Origin: Mesodorylaimus sp. YZB2_4
Lineage: Eukaryota > Nematoda > Enoplea > Dorylaimida > Dorylaimidae
Reading direction: 5' to 3'
NCBI GenBank assembly: GCA_030248295.1
Contig: JASANH010000082.1
Span: 186,001 to 250,000, forward strand
Length of the DNA: 64,000 nucleotides
Part shown: piece by piece, positions 23,145-35,000 of the stretch
How the letters are laid out: each line of letters opens with the position of its first letter
Position numbering within the stretch: position 1 is the stretch's first letter
Translations under genes and position numbers: made by a program
Notes under the pieces: generated by a model
Told to the model about the DNA's origin: nothing
The model's database searches: none
Seen by the model: only the letters and a program-made list of their open reading frames with translations

Positions 23145-25770
23145 TTCCTCTCTTCGTCCAACCACCGCTCTTCCCTAATTTTATAAAGCTGGCGATAGCA
23201 GCCCGAATACGAACTAGGATAAGCCAGCTTAGTCCAAGAGAATTAGGCAATAATTTATTGAGCCTTCGGCAGCATCTTTTTTCCGTTGAAAATATAAATG
23301 AGCAGAAAAATCTTTAGTAATCTAATAAAACCGCCCAAGCCAACATGAACACACAAGATCTAGTCGGTAGGCAGGTAGTAGACCATCGCTTCGACACGCA
23401 TCGCCGACCAACGAACACCGTGAAAATAGGCGACAGACGGGATTGCGGAAAACTGGTCCACTGGCGCCAAGGGGCAGCCGCGCACTCGTTTGTCATAGGT
23501 TGTTTACAAATTGGCGCCAACACGGTCTTGAGCCTGGGGAGCAATAAGCACGGACGCGTGCGTTCGGCGCGGAAGAAAGCTTGCGAAGGCGACGAACCGG
23601 AAACGATGCCTGAGTGGACCACTCGAAAATGGCTAATATACACCAGGGTCGAGTTCGTAGTCGAAAAAAACTCGTGAAAACCATTTTCCTCTCGCAAAGC
23701 GTGTGCGAAAATCGATATAAAAAGAAAACGAGTGTAATTTCACGCTGCGAACAAGGAAAAGGGCATGAGTGTCGAGGTGAATGTGATTGAATTCGAATGG
23801 AGTTTAAAGAGTCTATTATCTTTTTTCGCCCATCCGGCTCAGCTTGTTCGAGAATAGATTCGATTCGATTCGATTCGACGAGCCCCCTCGTGCCGTCGTT
23901 TGCTTCACCTACATTTTTTAAATCTTTTCACTAAGGAAATATTTTTGCGAAAATAGACTAAATATACTTCTCTAAAATATGGGTTTTTAGTTTAGCGTGG
24001 TAAATTTCTATTGAGCAATTTTCGCCTAACAATTTGCCAAGACGCCCTACATCGCAAATTATCGCGATTCAAACCCATTTGAAACTAATTCCTTTTGGCG
24101 AGGTGTCGAATTGGAACGAGCGCTTGATGGTGATATATAGCAGAAAGTGACAAGACAGCTTGGAGGCCCGCGCACAAATAGACATTGAGCCCGTGGGAAA
24201 AAGCACGGCCAATTATCGCACACGAATCGGAGCATGTATTCCCCCAGTATTCGTTAATTGTCGATTTTTAAATTCCCGCCCTCAATTTATACTTCCTTAT
24301 CCAATCCAGTTGCAAGTGGACTGGCTGGATTGGACTTGACTATGACTGAACAGGAAACAGAATACAGCCTGATGCTGCCTCTGTTCGTCTCGCCACAACT
24401 TCTGCATTATATCGCCTAATCTCAGAGAATGGCAGATGCGAAGATTTGCGATGGAGATTAGCAAGATAAGCATCCGCAGGAAGAAGTTCCTTGGTCTAGA
24501 GGGCCCTGGTCAAACGCGGAGTTACACCAGTGTCTAACCGATGACGGGTGGTGGAAGACGGGCCATTGAAGATGATCTTCGGCCCCGACAACGGATTAGC
24601 AACAGACGTGCTTCCAATCGAGAGCAAACAAATGCCGACCCACCGCCGAGTTGAAGGCGCACGAATGACCAAACTGTCGACTCCTGCTCCCTTTGTTTAC
24701 CCTCTAAAAAGGGCCTAGGCGTTGGTGCTTAGAAATACTAAATCCAAACCTTCTCCCTAAAAATGGAATAAAAACCTTCCCCCTCTCCACAAGCTTGTCT
24801 ATTTGTAAGCCCTGACAATAGCCTTCGTAAACGAAATTCTGGCATGTCGAGGCAGGCTAAGAAGAGAACCACTGACAGCTCAGGTAGCCACGGCCCGCGA
24901 TCGCTCGCTCCGTCAAGGTGACCCGGAGTCATGACTGCCAACAGTGCTGGCAACTGATCGTGTGCCGATGCCTGTATGCTCGGTCGCACTGGTTTCGAAA
25001 CCATGGATGGACATGGGATGGCAGTGGTCTCAAATACACAACCTGAAGACTACTGTATGCCCGAATTTCCTGTCGCGGCAAATTTCTGCCAAGTTCGCCA
25101 TGACCTTTTCTGCTGCTCACTGATCATGCCGCCCAAAGTGGGTGGACAAGTGATTTTCGGGTTGACTTCTTAAAAAACGGGAACGTTTACAACCCAAAAC
25201 CACCTCCCTGAAACTCCGACCAAATGCAACCCGAAAAACGGGTTGGGTCTTGGGACCCAGTGTTGGACCCCTTTGAAACCTTGTAGCCTTACAGGATTTA
25301 CAATGCGAACTATCACTTACATCGTATGCTTGGCTTGCTCTAGAAGCCTTTTTTTCTTGCGATACGAGTTCTGGACTTGCCTTCTTCGATTTTCATTGAA
25401 TCAACTGTTTGGTGATCCTGGGGCCCGGGAAACTCCATAATATTTTCCTGCAGGAACTTCCAACCAACACGAAACCCAAACTGCACTGACTCAATTTCCC
25501 ACCTGCTCTGCCACCTGAACTAAAGTTAGTGTTGCTCAGTCCTCTCGCGTGAGCACGCTCAACCCCGCATCATCTTCCCAACATTGGCTAATTTGCCGTG
25601 GCCTAAGGTTTTAACCAACGAACGACAGTACTGTACGATTTGTCGTCCGTAGTAGCGGAGTCACTGGGGCGCAGGGGTGCCCAAGCACGTCCACATTCAC
25701 GGGGCGGTCTGCACGCTATAGGACGGACCTGCTGATGCTGTAAAGTCACTGAGCCACTTTACACTGCCTT
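23145..25770. other. Intergenic region upstream of srGAP
   Basis: There is no supported gene. A short ATTCG tandem array is at 23857-23880. A 110-codon frame at 23345-23677 and its antisense overlap each other without any recognisable domain. This stretch is presumed to contain the srGAP promoter and the MSP upstream region. Confidence 0.5.
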
Positions 25771-25781
25771 CACGTGGTCTC

Positions 25782-25789
25782 TATAAAAG
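25782..25789 (+). promoter_or_regulatory. TATA box of the MSP gene
   Basis: TATAAAAG lies about 100 bases upstream of the MSP start codon, in the context CTCTATAAAAGGGCCAC. It is the only good TATA match in the upstream region and has the right orientation. Confidence 0.6.
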
Positions 25790-25890
25790 GGCCACCCCCG
25801 CGCGGATCCAGTCATTCTGCTTTCGAGCGATCATCTGTGCGACCGAGTCCGATCCTCTCTCGTGTTCGATCAAGACCTCGTTCAGCGACC

Positions 25891-26262
25891 ATGTCGATCC
25901 CCGGCGACATCAAGACCGTGCCGTTCGACCAGTTGTGGTACAACGCGCCGTTCGACGAGTTCCTCAAGGTGCGCATTCGTCTGACGAACGGTGGCGTGCG
26001 ACGCATCGGCTTCCATCTGAAGAGCACCGTCGGTCCCGACCGCATCGAAATCGACCCGGCCAACGGCTGCCTGGACCCGAGCGAGACGACCACGCTGTGG
26101 GTCACCGTCAAACCATTCTCCGGCGCCGACACGTCGTCCGATCGCGTCACCATCGAGTGGACCGACTCCCCGGCCGGTGCCGCCAAGAAGTACAGCCGCG
26201 ACTGGTTCACCGGCGATTCCATCGTCCGCCGCAAGAACATGGCCCTCAAGTACAACGAGTGA
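25891..26262 (+). CDS. msp: Major sperm protein (MSP)
   Basis: A single-exon gene of 123 residues, close to the 126-127 usual for nematode MSPs. The start MSIPGDIKTVPFDQLWYNAP lines up with the MSP N-terminus (PPGDI.T.P...VFNAPYD). Conserved features follow: RRIGFHLKST, DPANGCLDP, DRVTIEWTDSPAGAAKKYSR and the terminal [12 protein letters not shown]. MSPs form an immunoglobulin-like beta sandwich that polymerises into filaments driving sperm crawling, and they also act as an oocyte maturation signal. GC-rich third codon positions, an intronless structure and a TATA box fit a strongly expressed sperm gene. No second intact copy is in the window, but a 3' fragment of a paralogue lies in the ARIH2 intron at 28376-28478. 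Confidence 0.93.
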   Translation: MSIPGDIKTVPFDQLWYNAPFDEFLKVRIRLTNGGVRRIGFHLKSTVGPDRIEIDPANGCLDPSETTTLWVTVKPFSGADTSSDRVTIEWTDSPAGAAKKYSRDWFTGDSIVRRKNMALKYNE

Positions 26263-27521
26263 TCTCGATCGTGATGACCTCGTGCTCGTCTACTGATTCT
26301 CACCTCGTGCCTCCTTGTCTGCTGCCATGTAAAAGATGAAAAGCGTTGGCGTGCTCCCTGATCAGACAAGGCGTAAGCATGAAGGAAAGGGGAACCAAGT
26401 CACCAAAGCCCCTCTGATGGGGCAGCAGGCATTTCCCACCATGCCTTCAGACAGAGCTGGTCGAATCCCTGGTTGAGGTCGGACATGGGGCCGATGGGAG
26501 CCGACATAGTACGTTATGGTCGCACTTGAATATTAGCCAGGTGCAGTTCACAAAATAGTCTTCTTTGCCCGTCGCATCAGCGTTCCCCGCCAGGTGTCAC
26601 TGCAGTCGCGCTGGAGACGGCGCTTATCTCTGCGCCCGTTCGATCCCCGTTCGTGCAATTTGTTTTGGAGGCGTATTTGAGCCGTGCCAATCCATCGGGT
26701 CATGTGTTTTCTGGTTTGGACTAGGTTTCTCGCAGGACAGTGGCCAGGTGGGATGGTCGACGAGGAGTGCCCCCTCGGTGCTAGTGTGGTTGGCTGGGCG
26801 TCGTGGCGGGCGCCTGCAACCTAGCTACTAGGGGGCCGGGACTGGTGGACGGTTTGAGGTTGGGAGCCCTCCGGCGCGCCTGCCTACGTTGACCGAGCGT
26901 CCGCACCAAGCACGCCGTCAATATGGGAGGCGGGGAGGAGTCCTCGACTGCCAGGTTGTCCAAGGATCGCTGTACCGGCCGAGGCCAGAAATGGAGCAGG
27001 CAAAAGGCGACGCGGCGTGACAGTGGTGGGATCGCGCTTGCGAGCAGACGGTTCTTCGGAGCCCAGCCGATACAATCGGACCCCGTTCTTTTGCACTCGG
27101 ATCGTCCATGACGGTAAGCTCGCTCGATGATGACAGGACGGAGCTTCTTATGGACGGATAATTGGTTATCGTCATCCTTTCAACACTTATGATTAGACCA
27201 GTCCGTCCAACACGCGCTCCCATCCGGCTTCTCCTCACGTCACCACTTCCGTCATCCACATATCGACCATTTCCACTCACGTTCAGCTGCATCTTGGACG
27301 CAGCCATTACTCACGTGCACGAAACGCCGTTTACTCTGACGTCAATAGAAATTCACAAGACTGCACAATTCCACACGTACAAGCCATTGGACACGGGGAC
27401 AGCCATGAACACAAGGTGGTCACTCAACTCTCAATGCTTACATTTTGTACACGAATGAATGCAGAGGGAAATATTACAAAATCAAAAAACACCAAAGCCC
27501 AACCTCGTCGTTTATTTCACC
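26263..27521. other. Intergenic region between MSP and ARIH2
   Basis: About 1.2 kb separate the MSP 3' end from the ARIH2 stop codon. Several overlapping frames exist on both strands at 26565-27310, but none carries a recognisable motif. No repeat family member was found. Confidence 0.5.
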
Positions 27522-30146
27522 CTAAGCCAGAAAGTCTTGCAGTAACGTACGACGCTTCATTTCAGCCACGTGCATTTGACTTTCCATATCGCCTCGATCC
27601 ACAGTCTCTGCTCTTTCCACTTTCCACGATAAATTCTCGATTTCGCGCTCCAATTGAGCTTGTTGATATTCAAACTAAAGAAAAAACAAGAAAATCTCTC
27701 AAAACACCTACAGTAGTAGCAATTTAGCACCGCACTTACCAGTTCCTTGCGCGATCCACCCTCCAAGTAGTAGGCGAACGGATAAGTGTATTGCAAAGTA
27801 TAACGACACTGAAAATCCGACTCTGAGCGCATGATCCGAGGGAACTGCCTCCCATTCTTACCTTCGTCAACAAAGCAGCCGCGTCGTACAAGTACTGCCA
27901 GTCAATCCACGTGCCCTGGTGCGTATTCACTTTCTCCTCGATGCGCGTTTTGATTTTTTGCATCAATTGTTCTTCCAATTTCAAACTTTTGTTGTGATTC
28001 TCCCACTGAAAGTATCAAAACAGGTTCCTATTGCCCCAGGAATGTATTACGGCGCCACAGTACATACCCGTTCGAAATAGAAGAGATATTTTTCCAATGC
28101 TTTACGCGCCTTGACGTGGACAGTATCCTTGGCCACATTCGGATTCTCCTTGTAACGCGAGCATTCGTAATATTCAGCACCATGCGTTTTCCAATCTAAA
28201 ATTCCAAATAAGTCATATCATGTCACAGTTTATCCAAAGCCGAGCACCATACAGCGCACTCGAGGGCTAAGGAAAATCATTTTGTACCGAGGCGGGAGTC
28301 GAACCCTCCCCTTCAAGTGTGCACCAAGCGTGAGAGGCAGACGCCTTTTGCCTAGGCCTTTTGGGATACAGAATTCCGGCGATTCCATCGTCCGCCGCAA
28401 GAACATGGCCCTCAAGTACGACGAGTGATCTCGATTGTGACGACCTCGTGCTCGTCTACTGATGCTCATCTCGTGCCCATATCTGTATCCCGAATGACAC
28501 TATAACCAAGCTCACCTCCTAAGCACATCCAGCAAAAGTGATGCTTGCACTTGAAGCATTGCATATGGTTACACCCGCCACTTTTCTCGATGCAAATTTG
28601 ACAATTCGGACAATCTTTTGTATTAGCTGTTATATAATTCGCTGTCTCTGAATCGTCAGCGCATTTCACCAACCATCGTTTGATCGTTTCACAATCGGAC
28701 GGTGCGTGATAATCCATTCCGCACGAAAAGCTAAATATTTACGTATTTTTGTCAAACATGGGCGAATTATAAATACAGAATAAAAACTTACCAAAAAGAC
28801 AGATGACACGTTTTGCAAACCACTTTCTTCGCTTGAGCGACTTTAGCACGTATAACAGTTTGACAATCAGCACCAGGACAAAATCGTAGCTGAGGATGGC
28901 TCTGAAAAAAGAGATGCCTTGTTTTTCCATCCCACCATCTTCTCATTAGATATCAAATCAACTCTATCAAAGCGCTGACGATGAGATCCCCATCAGATCA
29001 GGATCCCTGGGATCTCAGGACCGGCCTCATCCTTCTGAAAGCTTTCGACGGCTCCCATTGTTCCATAGCCTTCTTTCCTGGCTGTTCCTAAATACCCGTG
29101 GTTCTTATTTCCCCACTTGCCTTAACGTAATCTTGAAAAGCAAACTGTTGATATTTCGCACGTAAAACGGGAACGGTTAATATATTTAATACGAAATCTT
29201 CTGGCGCTAAAATTGGGCACTTTGGCTCCATACATTCGATGGCAGTTGATACGCCACTCATTAATTGCGTTTCTACATGCGTGCGCCAACATTGAATACA
29301 AAATCGATGTTGACAAGATAAAGCCGGCGAATTATGATCGATTATATTGACAGCACAAACCGAGCAATTTGATGGAATTCCAAATGTCGACGAACGTATA
29401 GCGTGACTGGCCGACGTGGATGCCGATAATAAGGACGATGGTGGTTTCAATTTACTGTCGACCAATAATTGAGTAAAATCGCGTCGATAACGTTGTATCA
29501 AATCTTCCAGATTCCATTTATTGTTATGCAACAATAATTTTGCTAATGCCGGGGATATCTGAAATTGGAAATTGCATCGACCGATAGGAAATAGGACGCG
29601 AGTTACCCGTTGCACATTTTCTACGATAGATAAGATGCTCTCCCGGGTTTCGTGAACATTTTCAGAACAGTTGGGTCATTTTACTTCCCCCCCCCCCCCA
29701 ACGTCCCTTAATTAACACCAAGATCATCCTACCTGAGTCCTTTCGCACAAAGCTTCCACGGTTTCGTTCAAAACACGTTCGACGTTTTCGATTTCTAAGC
29801 AATCATAAGCGAAATATTCCGGATCGGTGAACTCTTGTCGAGTAGGTGAAAGTCCAAGTGGCCCGTCAGTCGATGAACTTAAAATACTCAAGTTCTGATC
29901 ATCGGGATAATCAGGCTGGTTGTAGTAATCTGAAAACACCACCAATGTGTATCGAGCTAAGAACATTTAGAAGGCAAATCTTAATCTATGTAGACCTATT
30001 TTCAAGATCATCCTTTCATCCTACGGGAAAATAGTTTTTAATTTTTACATGTATGTACAGTATGAATTCATATATACTTCAAACTCACCGCTATAATCGA
30101 CATCATCTTCTCCATCGGATAAGTCACTATTTTCTTGAGACTGCAT
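27522..30146 (-). CDS. ari-2: RBR E3 ubiquitin ligase ARIH2 (Ariadne-2/TRIAD1)
   Basis: Nine exons join in frame to 503 residues: 30146-30089, 29929-29733, 29558-29121, 28901-28792, 28730-28516, 28195-28068, 28005-27862, 27808-27740, 27674-27522. The domain order is an acidic N-terminus ([12 protein letters not shown]), a RING1 with CSVCAVNI and [10 protein letters not shown], an IBR with RFCPGADC and [10 protein letters not shown], and a RING2 with [20 protein letters not shown], whose Cys after GG is the expected catalytic residue. The Ariadne domain follows ([59 protein letters not shown]). [17 protein letters not shown] and the C-terminus mark it as ARIH2 rather than ARIH1. It should transfer ubiquitin through a thioester and work with neddylated cullin-RING ligases. 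The intron at 28902-29120 has a GC donor (AAG|GCAAGT). Confidence 0.95.
28215..28358 (-). repeat. SINE family A, copy 3
   Basis: Minus-strand copy in the ARIH2 intron. The plus strand shows GGGAGTCGAACCCTCCC (box B complement) near 28294, GTGAGAGGCAGACGCC (head) and CACTCGAGGGCTAAGG (3' body). Its head end abuts the inverted repeat that brackets the MSP fragment. Confidence 0.65.
28360..28494. mobile_element. Small element carrying an MSP 3' fragment
   Basis: TTTGGGATACAG (28360-28371) and CTGTATCCCGAA (28483-28494) are inverted repeats with one mismatch. They enclose 28376-28478, which matches the MSP gene from 26210 to about 26311. The captured piece encodes [16 protein letters not shown], the stop codon and the start of the 3' UTR. 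No clear target duplication was found, so the capture model is inference. It lies entirely in the ARIH2 intron 28196-28515. Confidence 0.5.
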
Positions 30147-30541
30147 ATTGGCATCGACCAAAATGTTATTTGAGCCCATTATTGGACAGCAATCTTGTTG
30201 GGAACAACAAAAAGTAAAAAATCTGAATCAAGACTTGCCAAAACACCAGCAGCTGCCAACCTGCATATGCTGCCAAGCTACGCACATGGATCATGTCTGC
30301 GCACACACTCAACCTTGCTCCCCCCTTCACCCCCGCACGCGATCGCAACCCATCATATGCGGTAAACTATAGTTTCAGCTAAACTAGAAGTAAAATAGGA
30401 AAAACCAGCTTTTCCGCAGATACGCCAATAAAATAGGCTACCTAAATTTTTACTGTCACAAAGCATCAAAATCTTGCTTTTAAACCCGATTAAAAGAGAA
30501 GTTCTACCAAAGGTATCCTAATATACAATTTGACTTCGTGC
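30147..30541. other. Spacer between MFF and ARIH2
   Basis: The 395-base gap between the MFF-like stop codon and the ARIH2 start codon carries no supported feature. It would hold the MFF 3' end and the ARIH2 5' end. Confidence 0.4.
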
Positions 30542-31387
30542 CTAAAATCGATTGCTAATCGACTTGAGTACAAGGACTGTTACTAGAATGCCACCCAAAA
30601 GTTCGATCCAGGAAACGTGTCTGCTCGTATCTTGCACTTCTTCTTCCAACTTTTGCAAACGCGTTGTCAATTTTCGCACTTGATTTCGAAGCAGTACGAG
30701 TTCTTCGCTTGGTGACAGAACGGACATCGCTGCTGTCGATGGAAGACTATCAGAGTATTGGTTGACCCTGAAATGCAAAACTGCGCTTATAATCTTCGCA
30801 CAAATCATTGTAGAAAACGTACTTATCAGCATGGTTTTGAAGATGTGATGCCTTCTCTTCGGTGAAAGAATTTTCTGCCCGTTGATGCAACTTCTGTTCG
30901 TCTTGAAAACGTTGCTGTTGCTGACGATACAGGGTCGCTTCGTCGACAGACGGGAAAGCCCGATTATGAAGAGTTAATTTTTCGGGGGGCGTTTCCAGCA
31001 GAGTACCCTGAGCGTAACGACCGGGAGCAAAGGCTTGCATGTCCAGAGTGATTTCTCGAGGCGGTGGCTTATCGGCGATAGTTTCATCACCGCCTAAAAT
31101 AATCAATCAAAAGTAAAAATAAAATTCCGATTCAGAGATGGGTAGGCTCTCCCTGTATTCACTGCCAGTTACTCAAACACCCATGCATTACAGTACAATT
31201 GAGGGCAACTCCAAAACTCTGCTCTCGACTCGAGCGATCACTTACCCGCCACAATGATCCGATCAGGCACAATCATTCGATCGCGAGCACTTTGAGCGTC
31301 GTCACCATTCAATAAAGTGTGACCGATCCCAGGCACGAACGTATCGTCGTCGGCACCCAGTGCACCGATATGCAGAGGAACGTTCAT
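30542..31387 (-). CDS. Mitochondrial fission factor (MFF/Tango11) family protein
   Basis: Three exons (31387-31246, 31093-30823, 30767-30542) give 212 residues from the Met in MNVPLHIGALG. Family features are the short motif DRMIVPDRIIVAG, like the MFF repeat ending VPERIVVAG, and the following PPREITL. Towards the C-terminus a coiled coil (LVLLRNQVRKLTTRLQKLEE) precedes a tail anchor (ELLGGILVTVLVLKS). MFF proteins sit in the outer membranes of mitochondria and peroxisomes and recruit the dynamin DRP1. The first coding exon is preceded by an acceptor (TTATTTTAG at 31421-31429), with 33 bases between it and the ATG. This is either a trans-splice site or a sign of a missed upstream exon. Frame is open through the acceptor (VTSPLKSVRTR), so a longer N-terminus is possible. 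Confidence 0.8.
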
Positions 31388-32001
31388 TCTCGTTCGAACG
31401 GATTTCAGCGGGCTGGTTACCTAAAATAATGATAAGCGCATATTTCACCTCGATTTCTTATAGGTAATAATCACAATCAGGGGCGAAAAAATCGTTTCAT
31501 TGCCTTGCAACATTTCATCACTAAAAGGACACACGAACATGGACCGCGCACCACAAGGCACGTCAGGGTATTCCCGCTTCACAGCAGACAATTCTGTACG
31601 CACAAAATCTTCTTATTGCATTTCTCTACGTATTCTAAGTTTATTTCTCCACAAATTTAGTTAGCACGTCCAAACCTCTACAAAATTTTTATTCCAAGAT
31701 CACCAGTAGGAAGGAAGCAGAAACATTTTTTTTAAATACTCAAACTGCGATCAATTATCGATAAAAATTTTCAATTCAAGATTATGCGTAAACATATTAA
31801 AGAAATAAATTAGAAGAAAAAAGTTATTCTAAACAAACACTGACAGTGCAAACGACGAAAAGTAAAATTGACTTGACACGCCATCAAAACAACAAGTTTG
31901 AAATCAATGAATTCACGGAATAGTGGAGACCGGAATAAAAAATCGGAATTAGAAAGCATCACTCAAAGTATTGCACGCCGCACAGACACGGCCAACGCGA
32001 C
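31388..32001. other. Spacer between ACSL and MFF
   Basis: About 600 bases with the MFF splice acceptor at 31421. The remainder is A+T-rich and I see no further exon in it. Confidence 0.4.
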
Positions 32002-35000
32002 CTAGATTAACGTGCTATACATATGACTAAGTTCCTTTTTGAAAAAATCCTTGAGCGCCATTCGTTTCGACTTCATTGTCGGTGTTAACAAACCTGCTTC
32101 CACAGTGAATGGTTCCGGGTATAAATAGATGTCTTTCACTTGCTCGAAAGACTGCAGTCCGTGTTTCTTCCCCTCTGACGTCATGTCATCCAATATGAGT
32201 TGCTTTATCTTCTGAAAACAGAACGTCATCTTCTCATCAAACCCTCCAACTGGCATTTGCCTGGACCCTGGTTACGGACTCGATGAAACCTGCATCTGGT
32301 TCCAGCTCGTCATGGGCTTGCGGGTACACAATTAGACACACCGAGCTGACGTCGGATTCGGTACATTAGACGGGAAACTACAACGTGTGCCTGTGCACAG
32401 TACTCCCCCGAAAGATACCACTACAACTTTTAATTTTAATGTATTGATTTTGCACCTCTAATAAAGGTGAATCGGGGGGGGGAGTAAGTTAGGGCCTAAT
32501 ACCTGGCATTGCAAATTTTCTACAACGCTCAACACTTACCTCATTCTTGCATAACTCGACCATGTCCTGTTCGAGGCCCTCTGTTTGGGCATACTTCAGT
32601 AACACGTCTGGGTCGGGAGACACAATAGCAATCAGCGATGATTTCAAAGATTCCCCATGCACGTATATTTGACCAACAAATTTGCTGCGACCGTAAATGT
32701 TCTCGATTTTTTCTGGCGCGATGTATTCTCCCTGAAAGACGAACAGTAATCCGTGATCAGGGTTTGACAAATCAGGGTGTACTGGCTTCCCACACCCCAC
32801 TCACAGCTTCTCTTTTACTCAAGTCTCTTAAAATTTTTGTGAGTTGGGCCCTGCTTTTTTAATTTTTGTGGGCTCTCGCCTGTTTTGCCTCTAGCCGGCC
32901 AGCAGTCAAACCTTATAAGCATGCGGGGACCAAGACACACAGCAGCGTCCCTCTGCGTGCCTCCACTAGGAGCACCTCCTCGCGAGGGCATCCTGCACTG
33001 GACACCGACTTCCTCGGACAATGGCGGGTGGGCTTTGAACCCTGACAGCCTGACCCTGGTATTCGACAGCCGAGACTGTCTACTTGGCTTCTGTCTCTCC
33101 ACGCGGAGCCCCTCTGGGGAACCAGGTGAGTCGCCCATGGCCAGGCGAGAAAGGTCAGCGAGGGTTTGTGGTTCGCAAACCGACCTCCATCACCGGGGAT
33201 CGAACCCGGGACGAGTCCAGTCTTTCGCTACCAAGCAACACGGAGAGAAGATGCTGAGCCGCTGCACCACCGCGGCCGCGGGTTGGCCCTGTACCGCTCC
33301 CGTTTCTCCACGATACTTCCGAACCGTTTGCCCTATAGCCTAGCCGGCCAGCAGTCACGACATGATACGCGAGGCCGTGAGGCGACCAACTCACACGGCA
33401 GCTTTCCTCTGACGCCTCCACTAGGAACACCTCCACCGAGGACATCCTGTGTCGGGCCCTTCCTTCTCGCCCGTATGATCGGGCGAGAAGGAAGGGAAAT
33501 TCTCGACTGCAACATTCGAGAAACAGTCAGCTGATTTTCTGCGGCCAACTGAGCCATCGCAGCTCCCCTTCTAACTGAGTTGAGCACAAACGATCCGACT
33601 TCTTAACAGCACAGCACGGCACCAGCTAACCTAGCTCAAGCCCGCCAGCAGAGGATTAGGGTTGGACGTTCGAAAACTCCTGCATCCCAACTTACTTGAG
33701 CCAGTTTGAAGATATGCTTCTTCCGATCGACCAATTTTATCGCACCCGTTTCAGTCCAACGTCCAATGTCGCCCGTATGAAGCCAACCATCCGCGTCCAA
33801 TACCTCGGCTGTTTTCTCCGGATCTTTGTAATAGCCTTTGAAGACATTATATCCTTTGATGCAAACTTCGCCCTGCCCATCCCGAGCATAGTAATTCATA
33901 TCCGGTACATCGGCCAATTTGATCTGGCAGCACGGAATCGGTGGGCCCACGTGACCTGAAATCAAAGCGTGATTTCACCTCACATCATCCGCCCCATACT
34001 TGAGTCACATACCGGGTACATGATCGCCCTCCACAGTCACTGTACACGGTGCCACGCATTCAGTCTGCCCATATCCTTCCAATACGACGCATCCCATGGC
34101 AGCGCGCATGAAAATCAAAACTTCTTCCGAACAAGGGGCACTGCCGCAAATCATCAATCGGACACGGCCCCCCATTCCTTCACGCACACGTTTGAAAACG
34201 ATCTTATCCCAATACGAGTTGTTGCGAATGATACACCTAAAAACGAACGAGTCATGTATTGCATAAGCGCATGTTTCATCCCCCACGACGACGGATGAAT
34301 CAGCAACGGGTCCCATTGCCCTCTTTTCGGTCTCACGCAGCGAAAAGAGTCAACGATATGGAAATTGCCCCACAACCATCATCCATGCCACTCACTTTTT
34401 CATTTCTTCCATTTTGACACTGACTGCCTTCTCGATCAGGTACTTCTTAATACGACTTTGACTGGCCTCTTGCGTAACTTTGTCATAAACACGATTCAAC
34501 AGGCGCGGCACCACGGGCACCAACGTTGGTCGTAGTTCCTTCATATCTTCGCCCAACGTTTTGATATCTCCTCGATAGAACCCGACTCGACCGCCCACGC
34601 TGTACATGATCGCTTCCAGCAAACGTTCGAACATGTGAGCCAAGGGCAGGAACGAAATCATAATGTCGTTCGTATCCACAACTGCGTATTTCAACACTGC
34701 AAAGCCAGTACAATCGGCTACCACATTGGCGTGCGTAAGCATGACACCTTTCGGCAGGCCAGTCGTGCCACTCGTGTAAGCGATAGTCGACAGATCTTCC
34801 GGACTTGGTGGTCGAGCAGTGGGCGTAATAGCCACGGCAGCGGCGCCTTGTTTCTCCAATTCCGCAAAGGAAATAATCTCAACGCCCACTTGACGGGCCA
34901 TCTTCTTTAAGCTCGCTTCAGCTGGTTCAATCAATGCAATCACTCGTAGCGACGGGCATTTATCGTATTTTTTCAACAATTCTTCCGCCTTGGTCGATTT

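Noticed and set aside
25812-26369. 185-codon frame antisense to MSP
   Set aside because: It mirrors the MSP coding sequence and its codon bias. The plus strand is clearly the gene.
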